Assembly: GCA_036936605.1 (NCBI GenBank)
Contig: JAUPFV010000001.1
Coordinates: 74,915,910 to 74,979,909, forward strand
Reading direction: 5' to 3'
Source: Limnanthes douglasii subsp. nivea
Taxonomy: Eukaryota > Streptophyta > Magnoliopsida > Brassicales > Limnanthaceae
DNA length: 64,000 nucleotides
Below are positions 57,601-64,000 of the stretch, one piece after another. A program made the translations under genes and the position numbers. Numbering within the stretch: the stretch's first letter is position 1; each line of letters starts with the position of its first letter. The notes under the pieces were generated by a model. That model worked only from the letters and a program-made list of their open reading frames with translations, did no database searches and had not been told where the DNA came from.

Positions 57601-57839
57601 CTGTCGCACGAGACATGTCTTCAGTGTTGTCGCACGAGACACTCTTCTATCCTCGTCTCATGTGAATACTACAGTTATATAGTCGCACGTTCGTGCGATG
57701 ACGAAGCTGTTCGTCGCACGATGTTCGTGCGACACAACCAAAGAACGAAAACTATGGTTTAGCTTCTTACCTCCATGTGGTAAGCTTCCTCCTCGTCTAT
57801 TAAGTCTTCCAGAGAGACGCCCATTTCATTATTGTACAT
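54695..57839 (-). pseudogene. MULE transposase with SWIM, AT-hooks and full OTU domain, copy 2
   Basis: Exons 57839-57771, 57531-56291, 56208-54963 and 54886-54695; introns keep frame, and the last (54962-54887) has donor GTAAGAAT and acceptor CTTGTAG. Exon 2 is open for ~300 codons and shows the FAR1-type zinc finger and VLFMDCTYNTTRYKMPLLEI. The catalytic-type motif reads VTNREL (Asp expected) followed by a TGA after ELALM at about 56607, both shared with copy 1. A Tyr to stop lies in YG-stop-VAG (about 56474). After SWIM (CGGCFLRKTHGLPCACEI) and AT-hooks comes an OTU cysteine protease fold: LSDGQCRYRSIAH (Cys), LPIRGKPLVYNSTI, IAFVHGCHFVNV (His), and tail ITTPPDGPLPLLYPCWAAYATEEANL. FAR1-MULE-SWIM-OTU fusions are known in plant MULEs. 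Confidence 0.9.
57532..57770 (-). repeat. Palindromic repeats in transposase intron 1, copy 2
   Basis: Same GTCGCA(T/C)GAGACATGTCTTC triplet repeat and CGCACGTTCGTGCG inverted repeat as copy 1. Confidence 0.8.
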
Positions 57840-59301
57840 AGATACTCCGATTCAAGATTTTTCGAGGTGGATTTGATGGGTTTGGGTAAAAAAAGCTAAC
57901 TTTTCGGTTGAATGGGTTTAGAGTATTAGATGTTGGTAGAAAGCTTGTAGATTTAGGGTAATTACGGATGGATTTCAGAGTTTCAGCTGATTTTGAGAAT
58001 AAATGGCATGAATGTAGTAATCTAGAGGGAGAAAGGGCGATTTTGGAATTTAAAATTTCAATTTGAAAAAAGAAGGAGTAGAGTGAGAGATCTATCAAAA
58101 TGTGTCTTGTTTCTAGCCTGGCCCTTTATATTTAACATAAAAACCCACACCGAAAGATGGTTGTTCACGAAAATAACCCCTTTTTTTGTAATTTACCTGA
58201 AATATGGTATGGGAAGGTCATTCACCTAAATGACCCATTTTATTCTCTTTTTCTAAAAATCGCACATAAAAAAAGGTCATTAACCTACGCGTCTGCTTTT
58301 GTTTTACTTAATATCCCACATCATAAGGGATTGCTTACCCGAGCGACCCCTTTCTTATTTACCTAAATTCCTACATCATAAGGGGGTTGCTCACCTTAGC
58401 GATCTTTTCATTATGAGATGAGAACCCCATCCCTTATCTTTTTCTCAAAATCCAGCATTATATGGGGGTTTCTCACCTAAACTATCATTATTTTCTCTTT
58501 TACCCAAAATCTCACATCATAACAAGATCAATTACATTAACGACTTCACCCATCTCGTTTGCCAAAGATCTCACATCTTAAGAGATTCGCTCCCTTAAGC
58601 AATATGTTCCTTCTTATTTTTCCAAAATCCTATATTATGAGGGGCTCACACACTTGAGTGAGTCTTCCATCGTGTCATATTAAAGAGGGTTCGCTTACCT
58701 AGGAGACACTTTCCTTCTTATTTAACAAAAAAAAACTCATCTAAGGGTCGCTCATTCCTCTTAGCCCAAAAACTCCACGTCATAACGGGGTCGTACATTA
58801 TGCCAATTGTTGTTTCATTTTTATTATCTACATGTCAATCCATAGAGAATCAGGTTGTGATTTCGACCCACTAGACTACTAAGAAGACTAAGAAGATGTT
58901 CATTCCATACATAATACTTCATCAAATAATAATTCTCCAAACACTAGTAGCTTTGAAGACTCATCGTCATTTCTTCCTAATATTCAAGTAAATATTAATT
59001 CATTAGAAACTATTCTGTCAACATTTCCTCCTCATAAATTAAAAATTCGAAAAAACTATAAAGAAAAAAATCTTATGATATTTGACGAACCTACTACACC
59101 TAGTAATGTTCCTTCTTTTAAAAAACTTTAGAAAATTGTATTAAATGTTTTAACCATTGGTTTTTAGCAACAAAATAGACATGTTGCAGGAAAGATAGAA
59201 AAAGAAAAATAAATAAATAAGGTATTGTAAATAAAATCAAAAATTTTATATCGTCAAACGGAGAATTTTCCGATCATATCGTCGTAAGAAAGTCTATTTT
59301 T

Positions 59302-60472
59302 ATGGGTTGAAGCTTTTGAAACCAACAATTATCTTATCAACAGACTACCCGCCCCCACTCTCCAAAATGTTTCACCTTTGGATGTTTTATTTCAAAAAAA
59401 ACCTAACTATTTAGTCTTAAAGACCTATGGATGTGCCTGTTTTCCTTGTCTTAGGCCTTACCAAACACACAAATTTCAATTTCATTCTCGCAACTGTGTT
59501 TTTCTGGGCTATAGTCAGAGTCACAAAGGGTAAAAATGTCTAATTCCTACATAGAGAGTTTATCTGTCTAGAAATTTGGTTTTTAATGAGACTAACTTTC
59601 CTTTTACTTCAGGGTATCTTAACTACTCTCAAAGCAGTCACTCTCATGTTCGGTCTGTCAATATTTGGCTTCCTACTCTCTCTACACGTCTGATTTCTGA
59701 AAGAGTGACTCCTGGCACTAACCCTACTTCTGACCCTCCAACAGAGCATCACACTTCTCAGTATGTTGCACACTCAGAGCATCAGACTAATGTTCCTGAC
59801 CCTCCAACACTCATCTCACCACCAAACCTTCACACAGACACCCTATAATCTTCACTCACAGACTCACATCTTGACAACCATTCATACCAGCATACTGGCA
59901 CTACATCTAGTCATACACTCAATGTAGTAATATACCTACCATTTTCTAACACATAACACTTAACGTTTCCTCCACAACAAACGAATTCACACAGCATGTA
60001 GAGAAGACACAAAAGTGGGATTCACAAACCTAAACTACCCTACATTGGAACTCTTACGACTACCAACAGGGATATGGTTGAACCCTCTAGTTTTTGTGAG
60101 GCTGCTGGGAAACCTAATTGAGAAGGTGCTATGAATTCTTAATATAGTGATCTTATGGCTAATAACACTTGTTCTCTGGTTCCACTACCACCTTACTCTA
60201 AAGTAGTGGGCTACAAATGGATGTACAAGATTAAACATGCTAGGGATGGGTCTGTTCAGCGTTACAAGGCCGAGTTAGTGGCCAAAAGGTTTCATCAGAC
60301 CCTTGGGATTAATTTCTATGACACTTTTAGTCCTGTTGTGAAGGCCTCCACAGTGAGACTTATTCTTACCATTACTGTATCAAAATACTGGCCAGTCAGG
60401 CAGCTTGATATCAACAATGCTTTCTTGAATGGTGAGCTACAAAAGACTGTATACATGAAACAACCTCAGGGT
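59302..60472 (+). pseudogene. Copia integrase-to-RT fragment, unit 3 (5' end deleted)
   Basis: Starts abruptly inside integrase (WVEAFETNNYLINRLPAPTL) and runs through the linker to RT (GYKWMYKIKHARDGS, LDINNAFLNGEL, MKQPQG) with the same truncation as at 40548. About 98% like 39378-40548. The missing 5' half marks the deletion between units 2 and 3. Confidence 0.9.
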
Positions 60473-61284
60473 ACGATTTGTGAGTATGCTTGTTGAAGAA
60501 AGAATAATAACAGTTTTGGTTACGACAAAAAGGTTCGACCACAACTCTGGTTAGTGCTCCTTCTACAACAGCACCTTCGGTGATATCGTTCCTGCTACAA
60601 CAACACCTTCTGTCAGGACGATATGTCTCTATATGCTAAGTGCTCCATGAAATTGTCTAACCTAATCCAATTTTGCATCTTCAATTGATTATTTTACAAT
60701 TGCTATTTTTTACAACACTAAGGAAATTTTAACGTTAAGTTCTGGATGAAATGGCCTACCAAATCAACTTTTGCATCGTTAATTGATTCTTTTTACATAA
60801 AACAATTCTGGAAACACGTTTGTTTTAATTTATTCTTACCATTGTGGTGTTATTCACAAATCTTTTGTTCCCTAAATAAGTGATGTTAATTCAAAACAAT
60901 GATAACACTAATCCATCACAAAGCAAGTAGTATATCGTTAGGCATGGACATTTATCAATTGTTAAATAGAGCCAATGATATGTTGTATATAAATTTATTA
61001 TTAAAAAAATAATTTTTCATATACATATATTTCTTTACACGTAGTCCACGTCCACGACTATTTAAAGGTATGGGACAAATCGAAATGAACTGTATTTTTT
61101 AGCTGACTATTGGATTTGGTTAAAACGGGTATTTTGTTAACCCATTGATTGTCGAGAATGTGAGAGAAGCTACAGGCTCAATCATGAAGTTTATTTTGTT
61201 AACTCATTGATGGTCGAAAACATGACGATAGGTGACCGAATTTAGGTTAATGAAACAAAGAAATGATTATTATCTAATTTTGAG
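60473..61284. other. Unit 3 sequence, no gene
   Basis: Counterpart of 40549-41360, with the empty Copia target ATCAC at 60915-60919. Confidence 0.55.
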
Positions 61285-62121
61285 ACGAAGGATTAGAGGG
61301 AAGGTGAAACGATTCTTGGTATAAGAATCAAACGTAATCGATTTTCCAATCTCATTATACTGAGAATATATTGAATAAATTCAATTTTAAAGATTGTTCT
61401 CTAGTAAGCTCAATTATAGATCCTAGTCTTAAGCTTCTACCTAATAAAGGTGTTGTTGTATCTCAACTTGCATTTTTAGGATACATCGGGTGTCTTGCGT
61501 ACGCCATGACTAACATTAGGCCAGATATTGCCTTTCTTGTTGGAAATATTAGTAGGTATACTAACAATCCTAGTTCACATCATTCAAAAGTTTTAAATCG
61601 AGTATTCAAGTATTTGAAAAGAACCATGAATTATGGTTTTACTTATACTGGATTTCCTTTCGTACTTGAAGGATGTTCGGATGAGAGTTATATTTGCATT
61701 ATGGAAGACCACTCTTCCATAAATGGATCGGTATTTCTACTTAGCGGAGGTGATATATCTTAGGTATCTAAGGAACAAACTTGTATTATTGATTCCATAA
61801 TAGAATTACTGTTTGTGGCATTAGCAGCACATAGTAGAGAAGCTAAGTCGCTAAGAAAGTTTATGTATGCATTCGTTGTGGCCCAAATCGATATCATCTA
61901 TATCTATCAGATGTGATAGCGAATATGTCTTCACCAATGTCTATAGACAAGTTTACAAAGGAAGGTATAGACTTTTAGGTGCTAGACGAAGTATGATTAA
62001 TGAGCGCATCACGCATGATGTTATTTCAGTAGAGTTTGTGACAACTCAATATAATTTAGCCGATCATTTAACCATAGGATTAAATAGATATCTTGTGCAC
62101 AAATCGGCTATTGGGATATAA
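61285..62121 (+). pseudogene. Copia RT/RNase H fragment, unit 3 copy
   Basis: Best preserved of the three: NKFNFKDCSLVSS through KYLKRTMNYGFTYTG to MEDHSSINGSVFLLSGGDIS is open for 130 codons before TAG. The following RNase H part is broken as in units 1 and 2. Confidence 0.84.
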
Positions 62122-62648
62122 TTAAAGTCTATTTGAAATCTCTGATGTTGAGATACCCAATTCCTATCTAATATGACATTAGTTGTTGAATTCAATGTGG
62201 AAACCTTAACATCTACTGATTGGAACACATTAGTAGTATTATCCTAGAGTATGTGTTCAGACATGCAAGTTGTCGAGGTTGAATTTTATCTTCTTAATAG
62301 TTCTTTTGAAAAATTACATATGCATGTGCAATAGTATAAGATCTACCTATTTAAGCATGAAGTTTAACCGCTTCAAAAAGCTATGACTTTGCTCTGATAT
62401 GTTTAAGAAGGATAAGGAGAGAGGACTAGTAAATAATAGTGTCAAGTAAAAGCATTTAAGAATATAAATTTATTTATATATTATCATAAACGTTCAATCC
62501 TTAGTGATACCTTGATATTCGAATATTTAAAATGTGTAATATACTAATATGAATTTTAATCATCACGATATTTCATGTATGCGTAAATTTGTTACTTGTT
62601 GTGATTTTGTTTTAGTTAATCGCGACTTACACTAAAATGGGGGAAGAT

Positions 62649-63066
62649 TGTTGGATATTTTAGTGTAATTGGATTGACTAGTCCACCCATATAGCTGTAA
62701 TATATTATCGAGCAAGTCTGAGAATGTGAAGTGTACGATTGTAAGAAAATATTATGATTAGCGGGTACAAAAGGTAGAACCTGAATGAGGTTATGTTTTA
62801 TTTTTAATGATAAGGCTATTCTGGAATTTCATTCGAATTTAAATTTGATTTTTTTTTCCGATTCTATCATTTGAAATTATAGCCGTTTTTGGACATAAAA
62901 CTCTTTTTACAGTTTAAGTATTTTGGTTGTATAAATAAGTATGGTTACGTTAAAATTCAATATCACAATAAAAATATTGTTTCTCGTTGTTCAGACAAAG
63001 CTGAAAATTTTGGAAAACCACCAAAATAATTTCAATATAAAAATTTTAAACAAGAGGGTTAAAACA
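62649..63066 (+). repeat. Probable 3' LTR of the older Copia fragment, unit 3
   Basis: TGTTGGATATTTTAG...TTAAAACA, preceded by polypurine ATGGGGGAAGAT. Confidence 0.6.
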
Positions 63067-63239
63067 GGTATTTCTTATGTCTCGCTACATGCTCCATTAA
63101 ATTGCGATTTTACATCTTCAATTGTTTTGTTTTATTACAACAAGAAGGAAATTATGCGCTCTCCATGAAATTGCCTAACCAAATCAGATTTTGCATCATG
63201 TTTTCTTACTTCGATTACTTTTTTACATTAATAGGCTTT

Positions 63240-64000
63240 TTTACATTAATAAGGTGACTCTTACGATATTGGTGTTACTCGCAAATCTTCCGCTCGCTGA
63301 ATAAGTCATGTTAATTCAAAATAAGTATAACACTGATACATCACAAAGTAAGCAGTATATAATATCTAATTATCAAGTGTTAAAAGGAGGGAATGATATA
63401 TATCTATAACTAGAAAAAAATAACATTTGTGTCATGCACAGACTACATACTTTTTGCCATGCACAAACTACATACTTTGCTCTACACTATCTTGGTGGCT
63501 AGTAAGCTAGAAAGTTTGGCTAGTAAGCTAGAAAGGTAAGAAAGGTAACTATGACGTTGCAACACCAACGGAGGCATTCAAGTCCTTGTTCAATATCGAG
63601 ACATTCATATTGCTCTTGGCTTGCTGTTCATTCTCTATACTTCCTATGTGTGTGTCTTTCTCGATGTTAATTAGAAAAGTAGTACAAAACGCTTGTATGG
63701 TTGGAATACGAGTGCATTTTATCTATTTCCTCCATCTATAGACATCAATAACACCCTAGTAAGTGAAATTAGTCACGATTAAAGATAAATTCATGCAAAT
63801 TTTTAAAAACATAAATAGCATATTTAGTTTAAGGAACCAAATTTGATGCAGACCACCGTACTATCTTAGCCAACCATGTTAAAGAACCATGCTTCGAAAA
63901 CAAACATAGATTGCAGATTGTATTGCCAAAAAAGAAACACGGATCATTTACGCTTACTTAGGAAAACATGTAGTCTTTGTTTATTAGATAGCCTCAGCAA
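63240..64000. other. 3' flank of a predicted third albumin gene (gene itself off the right edge)
   Basis: Aligns at about 90-92% to 14170-14941 and 43190-43954, the region just downstream of the albumin stop codons. It lacks the (AT)n run and has a duplicated GGCTAGTAAGCTAGAAAG. By alignment the stop of a third albumin gene would lie about 90 bp past the window end. Confidence 0.7.

Larger units (their letters stand above)
49033..58124. mobile_element. Composite MULE, copy 2
   Basis: 9092 bp with the same TIRs (49033-49069, 58088-58124) and 9-bp TSD TTTATATTT (49024-49032, 58125-58133). It is longer than copy 1 mainly because it keeps ~597 bp at the transposase 3' end (about 54407-55003) that copy 1 lost. 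The first element duplicated with its flanks, so this is not an independent insertion. Confidence 0.93.
43190..59301. repeat. Segmental duplication, right part of unit 2 (partner 14170-29784)
   Basis: Near-identical copy of unit 1 from the (AT)n tract through the albumin gene, macrosatellite copy a and MULE to the middle of macrosatellite copy b, where it breaks into Copia sequence at 59301/59302. Confidence 0.93.
48851..59301 (+). repeat. Macrosatellite copy b' (unit 2), split by MULE and truncated
   Basis: 48851-49032 plus 58125-59301. The body is cut at 59301 in AGTCTATTTTT and joined to Copia integrase sequence. Confidence 0.78.

Noticed and set aside
49033..58124. Second MULE as an independent transposition event
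   Set aside because: Flanking macrosatellite, albumin region and target duplication match the first copy, so the element was copied by segmental duplication.

Overview
This is eukaryotic, plant nuclear DNA. It is AT-rich, most coding traces are broken transposable elements, and the introns have GT-AG borders. The one conventional host gene family is a pair of identical two-exon 2S albumin (seed storage protein) genes. Their cysteine spacing and flanking residues resemble, from memory, the sunflower HaG5 type of 2S albumin, which also has an intron. This points to a eudicot, probably Asteraceae; the family assignment is inference.

Layout, left to right. (1) 1-5757 is the 3' part of a Ty3/Gypsy element of the Tat type: integrase tail, 51-bp and ~75-bp minisatellites, a spliced antisense ORF, polypurine tract and 3' LTR. 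(2) 5757-14170 is the left part of duplicated unit 1: Copia debris interrupted by a complete but dead Copia element (7001-11804), then an older Copia RT/RNase H fragment and LTR. (3) 14170-29784 is the main part of unit 1: an (AT)n tract, a 2S albumin gene (minus strand), degenerate minisatellites, a ~1.7-1.9 kb macrosatellite, and an 8.6-kb Mutator-like element (MULE, 20018-28609) inserted in macrosatellite copy 2 with a perfect 9-bp target duplication. (4) 29785-36910 is single-copy: two more macrosatellite copies, gene-like AT-rich debris, and a 26-bp minisatellite. (5) 36913-40548 is a second, 3'-truncated Copia element. (6) 39378-59301 is duplicated unit 2, with a second albumin gene and a second copy of the MULE (49033-58124). 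(7) 59302-64000 is the left part of unit 3, cut by the window end about 90 bp before the expected stop codon of a third albumin gene.

The central structural story is unequal recombination in a tandem array of ~20-29 kb albumin-bearing units. Unit 2 is a chimera. Left of ~43175 it is about 98% like unit 3; right of ~43220 it is about 98-99% like unit 1. Units 1 and 3 are only about 90-92% alike. The spacer between units 2 and 3 has lost ~9.6 kb through a junction at 59301 with 2-bp microhomology. A 2.1-kb block centred on the albumin gene is far more similar between units 1 and 2 than the rest, which suggests recent gene conversion.

The most unusual element is the MULE. Between 37-bp terminal inverted repeats it carries a plant-mobile-domain (PMD) gene, two divergent small genes that look like paralogs with a SANT/Myb-like pattern, and a multi-exon transposase gene (FAR1-type DNA binding, MULE transposase, SWIM, two AT-hooks, OTU-type cysteine protease). 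Its introns and spacers hold arrays of short palindromes built on TCGCATG/TCGCACG cores. Both copies share disabling changes, so the element was already inactive when the segment was duplicated. Identity percentages are by eye; no alignment or database search was run.
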